From Kiritimatiellia bacterium (lineage in GTDB: Bacteria > Verrucomicrobiota > Kiritimatiellia > CAIQIC01 > Lenti-01), in NCBI GenBank assembly GCA_018432565.1, contig JAHDSS010000442.1, forward strand, positions 1 through 14,469: a stretch of DNA of 14,469 nt, given 5' to 3'. A program made the position numbers and the translations under genes. The notes under the pieces were generated by a model. That model did not search any database and was not told the origin of the DNA. It saw only the letters and a program-made list of their open reading frames with translations. The number at the start of each line of letters is the position of its first letter. The stretch's first letter is position 1. This document shows positions 5,724 to 12,419 of the stretch, in pieces.

Positions 5724-8348
5724 CTATCCCTTCACGCTGAACGCAATCTTGTCCGGACGGTCGGGGTCGAAATCCGCCTCCACGGCGGCGCCGTCGGGGA
5801 TTTCCCCCGCCAGCACTTTCGTGGCGAGTTCGTCAAGCACCAGCCGCTGGATCACGCGCTTGAGAGGCCGTGCGCCGAAGGCCGGATCGTAGCCCTCGCC
5901 CGCCAGCTTTTCGGCCGCGGCCTCGGTGACCTCCAGCCGGATGCTGCGCTCGGCCAGGAATCCGCGCACGCGGGAAAGCTGGATCTGCACGATCCGGCGC
6001 AGCTGCTCGATGCCCAGGCTGCGGAACAGGATGATTTCGTCCACCCGGTTCAGGAATTCGGGACGGAAGCTCAGCCGCAGCGCCGCCAGCACCTGTTTCT
6101 CCATGTCGTCGTAGGCCGCGTCTCCGCGAACCAGGTTCGGATGCTTTTCGAGCGCTTCCTGGATCACCGAACTGCCGAGGTTGCTCGTTAGGATCAGCAC
6201 CGTGTTCTTGAAGTCCACCGTTCGCCCCTGGCCGTCCGTCAGCCGCCCGTCGTCCAGAATCTGCAGCATCACGTTGAACACGTCCGGATGCGCTTTTTCG
6301 ATCTCGTCGAACAGCACCACGGAATACGGCTTGCGACGGACGTGTTCCGTCAGCGCGCCGCCCTCCTCGTAGCCCACGTAGCCCGGCGGCGCGCCGATCA
6401 GCCGGCTGACGGAATGCTTCTCCATGTATTCGCTCATGTCAATGCGCACCATGGCCTGGTCGTCGTCGAACAGGAACTCCGCCAGCGCCCGCGCCAGCTC
6501 GGTCTTGCCCACGCCCGTCGGCCCCAGGAAAATGAACGACCCGATCGGACGGTTCGGGTCCTGAAGGCCCGCCCGCGAGCGGCGCACCGCCCGCGAAACC
6601 GCTTCCACCGCCTCGTCCTGCCCCACCACCCGCTCGCGCAGGCGGTCTTCCATCCGCAGGAGTTTCTCCTTTTCGCCTTCCAGCAGCTTGCTGACCGGGA
6701 TATGCGTCCACGCCGCCACGACCTCGGCGATGTTCTCCGCCGTGACCTCTTCCTGCAGCATGCGCTGGCCTTGTTGCAGTTCCGCCAGCGCCGCCTGGGC
6801 CGCCTGGATTTTCTTCTCCGCCGCCGGCAGCTTCGCGTACTGGATTTCGGCCGCCTTTTCGTATTCCCCGCGGCGCTGCGCCTGCTCCTGCTCCGTGCGC
6901 AGCGCGTCGAGCTCCGCGGTGCCCCCGCGGATCGCCCCGATGATCTCTTTTTCGCGTTCCCAGTGGGCCTTCAGCGCTGCGCTTTTCTCCCGCTGTTCCG
7001 CCAGGTCCTTCTCCAGCGCCTTCAGGCGTTCCTTCGACGCCGCGTCCTTTTCCTTCTTGAGCGCCTCGCGCTCGATCTCGAGCTGCATGATGCGCCGCTC
7101 CAGCTCGTCGATCTCCACCGGCATGCTGTCGATCTCCATCCGCAGGCGGCTGGCCGCCTCGTCCACCAGATCGATCGCCTTGTCCGGCAGGAACCGGTCG
7201 GAGATATAGCGGTGCGAAAGCTTGGCGGCCTCCACCAGAGCCCCGTCCTGGATGCGCACGCCATGATGCGCCTCGTAGCGTTCCTTCAGCCCGCGCAGAA
7301 TCGCCACCGTATCCTCCACGCTGGGTTCGTCCACCAGCACCGGCTGGAACCGCCGCGCCAGCGCGGGGTCTTTCTCGATATACTTGCGGTATTCGTCCAG
7401 CGTCGTCGCTCCCACGCAGCGCAGTTCGCCGCGCGCCAGCGCCGGCTTGATCATGTTGGAGGCGTCCACCGCTCCTTCCGCCTTGCCCGCCCCCACCAGC
7501 GTGTGCAGCTCGTCAATGAACAGGACAATCGCCCCCGCGCTGTCCACCACTTCCTTGATGAACGCCTTGAACCGGTCCTCGAACTCCCCGCGGTACTTCG
7601 CCCCCGCCAGCATCGCGCCGAGGTCCAGCGCCACCACCCGCTTGTTCTTCAGCCCCTCCGGCACGTCGCCCGCCACGATCCGCCGCGCCAGCCCCTCGGC
7701 AATCGCCGTCTTGCCCACCCCCGGCTCGCCGATCAGCACCGGGTTGTTCTTGGTGCGGCGCGAGAGCACCTGCACCACCCGGCGGATTTCCGCGTCCCGC
7801 CCGATCACCGGGTCGAGCTTGCCCTTGCGGGCGTCGTCCGTCAGATCCCGTCCGTACTTTTTCAGCGCCTCGTACTTGTCCTCCGGCGCTTCATCCGTCA
7901 CCCGCCGGCTGCCGCGCACCGCCTGCAGGGCCTGCAGCACCGTGTCCACCGTGATCCCCAGCCCGCCGGCCGCCTGCGCCACCTCGCCGTGCTTGCGGCC
8001 CAGCGCCGCCAGAAACAGATGCTCCGCGCTGATGTACTCGTCCTTCATCTGCGCCGCGAGCTTCGCCGCCGCCTCCAGCGTCGTCTGCAGCTCTCGCGCC
8101 ACCCCCCGCTGCAGCCCTTCGCCCTGCACCTGCGGACGCGACGCCAGCTGCCGCTCCAGCACGTCCGCGAAAAGCGCGGATTTCACCCCGATGCGCTCCA
8201 GAATCGACGGCACGACGCCGCCGTCCTGCCGGACCAGCGCCAGCACGAGATGGATCGTGTCCACCTCGCCGTGATGGTGCTCTGCCGCCAGCCGCTGGGC
8301 CTCCCGCAGCGCTTCCTGGGCCTTCGTCGTCAATTGATCGCTGTTCAT
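5724..8348 (-). CDS. clpB: ClpB, ATP-dependent protein disaggregase
   Basis: ClpB is the hexameric cytoplasmic AAA+ chaperone that threads aggregated proteins through its pore together with DnaK. The 874 residues match the family length. In order: paired N-terminal Clp repeats (about 1-145); AAA-1 with Walker A GEPGVGKT (207-214), Walker B VLFIDE (275-280) and pore loop KYRG (251-254); a long charged coiled-coil middle domain (about 405-530), which separates ClpB from ClpA/ClpC; and AAA-2 with Walker A GPTGVGKT (609-616), pore loop GYVG (656-659) and Walker B VVLFDE (677-682). The [17 protein letters not shown] sensor-2 region is near the C-terminus. No IGF/IGL-type ClpP-binding loop was noticed. 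The ATG has GGAAGG 6 nt upstream. The gene diverges from the BMP-family gene, and the RAYT ORF follows 6 bp after its stop. Confidence 0.98.
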   Translation of the reverse strand: MNSDQLTTKAQEALREAQRLAAEHHHGEVDTIHLVLALVRQDGGVVPSILERIGVKSALFADVLERQLASRPQVQGEGLQRGVARELQTTLEAAAKLAAQMKDEYISAEHLFLAALGRKHGEVAQAAGGLGITVDTVLQALQAVRGSRRVTDEAPEDKYEALKKYGRDLTDDARKGKLDPVIGRDAEIRRVVQVLSRRTKNNPVLIGEPGVGKTAIAEGLARRIVAGDVPEGLKNKRVVALDLGAMLAGAKYRGEFEDRFKAFIKEVVDSAGAIVLFIDELHTLVGAGKAEGAVDASNMIKPALARGELRCVGATTLDEYRKYIEKDPALARRFQPVLVDEPSVEDTVAILRGLKERYEAHHGVRIQDGALVEAAKLSHRYISDRFLPDKAIDLVDEAASRLRMEIDSMPVEIDELERRIMQLEIEREALKKEKDAASKERLKALEKDLAEQREKSAALKAHWEREKEIIGAIRGGTAELDALRTEQEQAQRRGEYEKAAEIQYAKLPAAEKKIQAAQAALAELQQGQRMLQEEVTAENIAEVVAAWTHIPVSKLLEGEKEKLLRMEDRLRERVVGQDEAVEAVSRAVRRSRAGLQDPNRPIGSFIFLGPTGVGKTELARALAEFLFDDDQAMVRIDMSEYMEKHSVSRLIGAPPGYVGYEEGGALTEHVRRKPYSVVLFDEIEKAHPDVFNVMLQILDDGRLTDGQGRTVDFKNTVLILTSNLGSSVIQEALEKHPNLVRGDAAYDDMEKQVLAALRLSFRPEFLNRVDEIILFRSLGIEQLRRIVQIQLSRVRGFLAERSIRLEVTEAAAEKLAGEGYDPAFGARPLKRVIQRLVLDELATKVLAGEIPDGAAVEADFDPDRPDKIAFSVKG

Positions 8349-8372
8349 GACTCGCCTTCCTTTTCAGCGGCC

Positions 8373-8401
8373 AGAATAGCCCAATCCGCCGCAAAGTTCA
8401 A
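8373..8401 (-). promoter_or_regulatory. Possible promoter for clpB
   Basis: On the minus strand TTGAAC (8401-8396) and TATTCT (8378-8373) are 17 nt apart, ending 24 bp before the clpB start. Match to the sigma-70 consensus is four of six in each hexamer. There is no CIRCE element, and no sigma-32-type CCCCAT box at the right distance. If this is the promoter, heat control is not evident from sequence. Confidence 0.33.
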
Positions 8402-8477
8402 ATGTCGGGCGCACCGGTTGCCATAATGGCCGGCGCTGCGTTCCATTGGTTGCTCGCGGCGCCAGGCGGCCGGGGGC

Positions 8478-8489
8478 CCGGAATTCCGG
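8478..8489. other. 12-bp perfect palindrome in the clpB/BMP divergent intergenic region
   Basis: CCGGAATTCCGG is a perfect dyad within a GC-rich stretch between the two divergent promoter candidates. It could be an operator for either gene or chance in GC-rich DNA. No known binding motif was recognised. Confidence 0.35.
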
Positions 8490-8530
8490 CGCCGGGCGCG
8501 AAATGACGTGCATCGCGGGATCCGGTTTCC

Positions 8531-8536
8531 TATACT
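8531..8536 (+). promoter_or_regulatory. Possible -10 element for the BMP-btpA transcript
   Basis: TATACT matches the -10 consensus at five of six positions and lies 39 bp before the ATG at 8576. No good -35 hexamer is present at 16-18 nt (the best, GTGCAT, matches poorly), so an activator or a different sigma preference would be needed. Confidence 0.3.
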
Positions 8537-8575
8537 GGCCGGCAAGATGAATCCATCGACCCAGGGAGATTCGCC

Positions 8576-9610
8576 ATGATCCGCCGTTTTGCCCCGATTT
8601 GCGCCGTCCTGTTCCTGGCCGCGGGTTCCGCCGCCCGCGGGACCCCCCCGGACCGCCCCCCCATGCGCATCGCCATGCTGTCGGATGGCGGCACCTTCTA
8701 CGACCAGGGCTTCAACCAGAACTGCCGGGAAGGCATCGAAGCCCTGATGGCCGCGGGAGCGCCCATTTTCGTCCAGTTCGGCGAGACCCTCGCTCCCGAC
8801 AACTTCGAGCGCAAACTGGCGTCCTATGCCGAACGCGACTACCGGCTGATCATCGGCATCGGCTACCGAATGGCCTCCGCCATCGAGACCGTCGCCGCGG
8901 AATACCCCCGCACCCTCTTCGCCTGCGTGGACGCCCACTATGAAGATCCCCCGCACAACGTCTGGGCTCTGACGTTTCAAGTGGACGAATGCGCCTATCC
9001 CGCCGGCTATCTCGCCGCAGCCTGGGCCGACCTGAAAGACCCCAAGGGCCCCGCCGTGGCCTGGGTCGGCGGCATGGACGTGAACAGCGTCAACCAGTTC
9101 ATCGTTGGCTTCCGCAACGGTGTCAGCCGTTACAACGAGGTCAAGGGAAAGTCCGTCCGCGTCCTGGGCGGCCATGTCGGGTCGTTTGACGATTTCGAGG
9201 GCGGCCGGAAGCTGGCGGAGGAATTCCTCGATGACGGCGCGGACGTGGTTTTCGGCGCGGGATCGCTGACCGGCAACGGGGCCATTGCCGCTGCCAAGGA
9301 GTACGGCAAGTGGGCAATCGGCGTGGATACGGACCAGTACTACACCTTGCTCAACGAGCAGGACATCATTCTGACCTCCTGCCTCAAGCGCATGGACCGG
9401 GCCGTGGCCCAGGTGGTCTCCGCCGCGCTGGAGAACCAGTTCTGGGGCGGAACCCGCTACGTCGGCACCCTCGCCAACCACGGCGTGGGGCTGGCCCCCT
9501 ATCATGATTTCGACGAGCAGATTCCCGAACGGCTGAAGAAGGAAATCATGGACATCCAGCGCCGCATCCTGGAAGGGACTCTGGCCACCGGCTGGCCGGA
9601 GGAAAAATAG
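8576..9610 (+). CDS. BMP/PnrA-family periplasmic substrate-binding protein
   Basis: This 344-residue protein belongs to the basic membrane protein (BMP/PnrA/Med) family. Characterised members are mostly purine or other nucleoside receptors for ABC importers. An N-terminal signal peptide (MIRRFAPICAVLFLAAGSAA, probable signal peptidase I site after A20) has no lipobox cysteine, so it looks soluble and periplasmic instead of lipid-anchored as many homologues are. Family motifs: MLSDGGTFYDQGFNQ (34-48) with the DxGFNQ core, IIGIGYRMASAIE (92-104), FACVDAH (115-121), the GVDTDQYY block (249-256) and TSCLKRMDRAV (267-277). GGGAG-like AGGGAG lies 7 nt before the ATG. The gene is followed 16 bp later by a BtpA-family gene, but no permease or ATPase is in the window, so it is an orphan receptor locally. 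The ligand cannot be deduced; nucleoside is the family-based guess. Confidence 0.88.
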   Translation: MIRRFAPICAVLFLAAGSAARGTPPDRPPMRIAMLSDGGTFYDQGFNQNCREGIEALMAAGAPIFVQFGETLAPDNFERKLASYAERDYRLIIGIGYRMASAIETVAAEYPRTLFACVDAHYEDPPHNVWALTFQVDECAYPAGYLAAAWADLKDPKGPAVAWVGGMDVNSVNQFIVGFRNGVSRYNEVKGKSVRVLGGHVGSFDDFEGGRKLAEEFLDDGADVVFGAGSLTGNGAIAAAKEYGKWAIGVDTDQYYTLLNEQDIILTSCLKRMDRAVAQVVSAALENQFWGGTRYVGTLANHGVGLAPYHDFDEQIPERLKKEIMDIQRRILEGTLATGWPEEK

Positions 9611-9626
9611 TCCCGGTTCCCGCCCC

Positions 9627-10436
9627 ATGAAGACGTCACGGTTTGTCCGGTTGTTCGGCGAGCGCTCTCCGGCCGTCATCGGCATGATTCATGTTCGCGC
9701 CCTGCCCGGCGCTCCCGGCCATGCCGGCGGCATGGGCCCGATTCTGGACCAGGCCCTGGCCGAAGCCGAAATCTACCGCGCCTGCGGCCTTCAGGCGCTG
9801 ATGATCGAGAACATGCACGACGTTCCCTATGTGCGCCGGCCCGGCCCCGAGGTGCTGGCCGCCATGGCCGTCCTGGCCCGCGAGGTCAAACGCGCCCACC
9901 CCGCCGTGCCGCTGGGCATCCAGATCCTGGCCGGCGCCAACCGCGAAGCCCTCTCCGCCGCCCTGGCCGCCGGCGCCGATTTCATCCGCGCCGAAGGCTT
10001 TGTATTCGGTCACGTCGCCGACGAAGGCTACATCGACGCCTGCGCCGGCGACCTTCTGCGCCACCGCAGCGCCATCGGCGCCGAACACATTGCCATTTTC
10101 ACCGACATCAAGAAAAAGCATTCCGCGCATGCCGTCACCGCCGACGTGGACATCGTGCAGACCGCGCATGCCGCCGAGTTCTTTCTGTCCGACGGGCTGA
10201 TCCTGACCGGAGCCGCCACCGGCGAGGCGGCCAGCCTGGAGGAACTCCGCGCCGTCCACGCCGCCGTCCGGCTTCCCGTGCTGATCGGCTCCGGCATCAC
10301 CGCGGAAAATGCGCGGGACTACGCCTCGCTGGCGGACGGGCTCATTGTCGGATCGGCGTTCAAGGAGGGCGGTTACTGGGCCCATCCGCTGGATCCGGAC
10401 CGCATCCGGCGGCTGATGCATGCCCTGCCCTCGTGA
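9627..10436 (+). CDS. BtpA/SgcQ-family TIM-barrel protein
   Basis: The 269-residue protein matches the BtpA family (PF03437). The family is named after a cyanobacterial protein needed for photosystem I accumulation and includes SgcQ of an E. coli putative sugar operon; its enzymatic reaction is not established. Visible motifs: GMIHVRALPGAPG (19-31) at the first strand, MIENMHDVPY (59-68), RAEGFVFGHVADEG (121-134), FTDIKKKHSAHA (158-169), LTGAATG (193-199), and two glycine-rich phosphate-binding-type loops near the end, LIGSGITAENA (219-229) and LIVGSAFKEGGYW (239-251). Length is normal and nothing is missing. The ATG lies 16 bp after the stop of the BMP-family gene and lacks a strong ribosome-binding site, so it is probably in the same transcript. 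Here a role linked to whatever the BMP protein imports is more likely than photosynthesis. That is inference from context. Confidence 0.9.
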   Translation: MKTSRFVRLFGERSPAVIGMIHVRALPGAPGHAGGMGPILDQALAEAEIYRACGLQALMIENMHDVPYVRRPGPEVLAAMAVLAREVKRAHPAVPLGIQILAGANREALSAALAAGADFIRAEGFVFGHVADEGYIDACAGDLLRHRSAIGAEHIAIFTDIKKKHSAHAVTADVDIVQTAHAAEFFLSDGLILTGAATGEAASLEELRAVHAAVRLPVLIGSGITAENARDYASLADGLIVGSAFKEGGYWAHPLDPDRIRRLMHALPS

Positions 10437-10482
10437 GTTTTCAACAACCTGCTCTTAAGAAGGGCGGTTTCAGCGGTCTATT

Positions 10483-10506
10483 CCACACTGTTAATTAACA
10501 ATGTGG
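10483..10506. repeat. 24-bp near-perfect palindrome centred on TTAATTAA
   Basis: Left arm CCACACTGTT (10483-10492) and right arm AACAATGTGG (10497-10506) surround AATT. Nine of ten base pairs form on the plus strand, and in a minus-strand RNA the tenth is a G-U wobble. It could be a protein-binding dyad or a terminator hairpin, though no U-run follows directly on either strand. A related but less symmetrical copy starts at 10581. Confidence 0.8.
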
Positions 10507-10522
10507 CATAATGAATATCTTA

Positions 10523-10573
10523 TTTTGCTGTATAGTGATATGTTAGGCATATTGCTTAATTTTTGCTGCATAG
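10523..10573 (+). repeat. 13-nt direct repeat TTTTGCTG(T/C)ATAG, two copies
   Basis: Copies at 10523-10535 and 10561-10573 differ at one position. They are the ends of longer, looser repeats that both begin with GGCATA (10505 and 10546). AT-rich direct repeats of about this size occur in DNA-unwinding elements, but also as iterons or duplication scars. Confidence 0.7.
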
Positions 10574-10577
10574 ATTT

Positions 10578-10586
10578 TTATCCACA
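10578..10586 (+). promoter_or_regulatory. Perfect consensus DnaA box (TTATCCACA)
   Basis: An exact match to the E. coli high-affinity DnaA box. Weaker same-strand look-alikes are TATTCCACA (10479-10487) and TTTTCAACA (10438-10446), each seven of nine. The boxes sit in and beside the AT-rich island. Whether DnaA binds here is untested; a single perfect 9-mer can occur by chance, but it is less expected in GC-rich DNA. Confidence 0.4.
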
Positions 10587-10626
10587 CTGCTAGTTAATAA
10601 TAGGAACGCTGTTCCGCTTCAGAACC

Positions 10627-10661
10627 GGGGGGGGCCTGTTTCAAACCCCCCTATGCCCCCC
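10627..10661. other. Homopolymeric G and C tracts with hairpin potential downstream of recJ
   Basis: Eight G (10627-10634), then six C (10646-10651) and six C (10656-10661) allow a 6-bp G/C stem with an 11-nt loop. They lie 18 bp past the recJ stop in the minus-strand sense. No T-run follows, so it is not a canonical intrinsic terminator, though it could still pause RNA polymerase. Confidence 0.4.
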
Positions 10662-10678
10662 ATGGCGCTGGACGGGTT

Positions 10679-12415
10679 TCAGTCTGCGTGCTGGGTCGGG
10701 CGAAGATCCTGCAAATGCAGTTGCAGGTATTCCTGACCGTTGTAGCGGTTCAGGATCAGATTGAAGGCGATGTCCAGGGGACCGTCGGGCACCTCGCGGT
10801 CGCCCATGCCGAATCCGATGGCTTCGCGCTGCCGGCCGCCCATGGAAAACAGGATTTTCAGGTGCTTGCCGCCGATGACGCGCGGCGGAAACAGCGGTGT
10901 CACGTTGCGAATGGCCCAGACCGGCAGGGGATTGGAATGGCCGAAGGGACGCAGGCGGTTCTGATCGTGATACAGGGGATCGCCGATGTCGCCGGGAGTG
11001 ATCCAGGCATCCACCAGCAGCTGGCGGCGCTGATCCACCCGGCTCAGCGTTGCGGCACACACTTCGTTGAAGCGCGCGGCAAACTCTTCGATGCGCGAAT
11101 GGTCCACTTCCAGGCCCGCCGCCATGGCATGCCCGCCGTAGCGCCGCAGCATGGGCGAACACTGCTGAAGGTGCTTGAGCAGGTCGAAACCCGGCACGCT
11201 GCGGCAGGAACCGCGCCCCACCCCGTCGTCGTCCATGCCGATGACCACCACGGGACGGTTGTAGCGGCTGGCGATCCGCGACGCCACGATCCCGATCACG
11301 CCGGCGTGCCAGTGCGGATGCGCCACCACCAGGCCGAAGTCCCGTCCGGCGTCGAACCGCCCGTCGAGATCGCTGCAGGCCTCCTGCACGATTTTGTCTT
11401 CGATCTCCTGCCGCTTGCGGCTGGCATCGTCGAGCTGCTGGGCCAGAATGCGCGCGCGGGGTTCCTGCTCCGTCAGCACCAGTTCCAGGGCGGCCTCGGC
11501 ATTGCCGAGACGTCCGGCGGCGTTGATCCGCGGCCCGATGATGAAACCGATGTGGTAGGTGTCCACATAGCCGCTGATGCCGGCGGCTTCGATCAGCGTG
11601 CGCAGCCCGACCGACTGGGTGCGGTTCAGCAGCGTCAGCCCGTGATAGACCAGGATGCGGTTTTCCTTGAGCAGCGGCACGATGTCCGCCACCGTGCCGA
11701 CCGCCACCAGTTCCATGAAGGTCTTGAGGTCGAGCTTTTCGGCGGCCTCCATGCGGCGCTGGCGGGCCGCCTTGACCAGGCCGTGGCAGACCTTGAAGGC
11801 CACGCCCACGCCGGCCAGCATCCGGATATCCTCCGGGCCGCCGCCGAGCTTGGGATTGACGATGGCGCAGGCCTCCGCCACGCCCTCGGCGGCGGGTTCA
11901 TGGTGATCGGTCACAATCACGTCGATGCCCAGTCGCGCGGCCTCCCGCACGGCCTCGACGGAGCTGGTGCCGCAGTCCACGGTGATGATCAGGTTGGGGT
12001 GGTAGTTTTCGATGCAGCGATGAAGCGTCTCGACACCCAGCCCGTAGCCGTCCTCGATGCGATGCGGCAGGAACGGCACGGCCACCGCCCCCAGCCCGCT
12101 GAGCACCTGGATCATCAGGGCGGTTGCGGTCACCCCGTCCACGTCGTAGTCGCCGTATACCAGAATGGCGCTGCCCTGTTCGATATGCGACAGGATCAGG
12201 TCCACGGCCGTCTGCATGCCCGGCAGGGAAAACGGATCGGTCAGATCCGCCAGGCGGGGCTGAAGGAACTTTTCGATTTCCGCGTGGTCCACCAGGCCTC
12301 GGGTCACCAGCGCCCGCGCCATCGCCCGGGAAAACCCGTGGGTGCGGGCGATGTCCTCGGCCACCCGGGGATCGGCCTCCGCCGTCACCCAGCGTTTTTC
12401 CGAGCGGACCAGCAT
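10679..12415 (-). CDS. recJ: RecJ, single-strand-DNA-specific 5'-3' exonuclease
   Basis: RecJ degrades single-stranded DNA 5' to 3' in RecF-pathway recombination, mismatch repair and base excision repair. The 578 residues match the family length. The DHH domain carries VYGDYDVDGVT (86-96; D89, D91, D93), ITVDCGTS (144-151; D147), the name-giving DHH (170-172) and VAVGTVADIVPL (237-248; D244), followed by GPRINAAGRLG (294-304). The DHHA1 domain shows HAGVIGIVASR (370-380), GRGSCRS (400-406) and RYGGHAMAAG (425-434). A C-terminal OB-like region follows to the end. The metal-binding aspartates and histidines all appear intact. The ATG lies 4 bp after the secDF stop, with a GGAAG-type ribosome-binding sequence inside the end of secDF, so the two genes form one transcription unit. 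Confidence 0.97.
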   Translation of the reverse strand: MLVRSEKRWVTAEADPRVAEDIARTHGFSRAMARALVTRGLVDHAEIEKFLQPRLADLTDPFSLPGMQTAVDLILSHIEQGSAILVYGDYDVDGVTATALMIQVLSGLGAVAVPFLPHRIEDGYGLGVETLHRCIENYHPNLIITVDCGTSSVEAVREAARLGIDVIVTDHHEPAAEGVAEACAIVNPKLGGGPEDIRMLAGVGVAFKVCHGLVKAARQRRMEAAEKLDLKTFMELVAVGTVADIVPLLKENRILVYHGLTLLNRTQSVGLRTLIEAAGISGYVDTYHIGFIIGPRINAAGRLGNAEAALELVLTEQEPRARILAQQLDDASRKRQEIEDKIVQEACSDLDGRFDAGRDFGLVVAHPHWHAGVIGIVASRIASRYNRPVVVIGMDDDGVGRGSCRSVPGFDLLKHLQQCSPMLRRYGGHAMAAGLEVDHSRIEEFAARFNEVCAATLSRVDQRRQLLVDAWITPGDIGDPLYHDQNRLRPFGHSNPLPVWAIRNVTPLFPPRVIGGKHLKILFSMGGRQREAIGFGMGDREVPDGPLDIAFNLILNRYNGQEYLQLHLQDLRPTQHAD

Positions 12416-12419
12416 CGGC

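Larger units (their letters stand above)
10437..10620. other. AT-rich structured intergenic island between btpA and recJ
   Basis: This stretch, especially 10480-10602, is far richer in A+T than anything else in the window. It holds no ORF of useful length and no recognisable tRNA or structured RNA. Its parts read A-B-B'-A': A (10482-10506) and A' (10581-10605) share 19 of 25 positions, and B (10505-10535) and B' (10546-10573) start with GGCATA and end in TTTTGCTG(T/C)ATAG. A short hairpin, GGAAC-GCT-GTTCC, is at 10603-10615. It separates two convergent transcripts, so it may act in termination, as a replication-related site, or as a remnant of a mobile element. No assignment is secure. Confidence 0.7.

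Noticed and set aside
8349..8575. CIRCE or sigma-32 heat-shock element before clpB.
   Set aside because: I looked for TTAGCACTC/GAGTGCTAA and for CTTGAA-CCCCAT spacing and found neither.
8547..8579. Ten-codon leader ORF whose stop overlaps the ATG of the BMP-family gene.
   Set aside because: It starts only a few bases after the predicted transcription start and has no ribosome-binding site. Its sequence has no attenuator-type codon run, so it is likely chance.
10451..10470. Intrinsic terminator for btpA.
   Set aside because: GCTCTT-AAG-AAGGGC can fold into a six-pair hairpin with a wobble, but only three T follow after two G. This is too weak to call.
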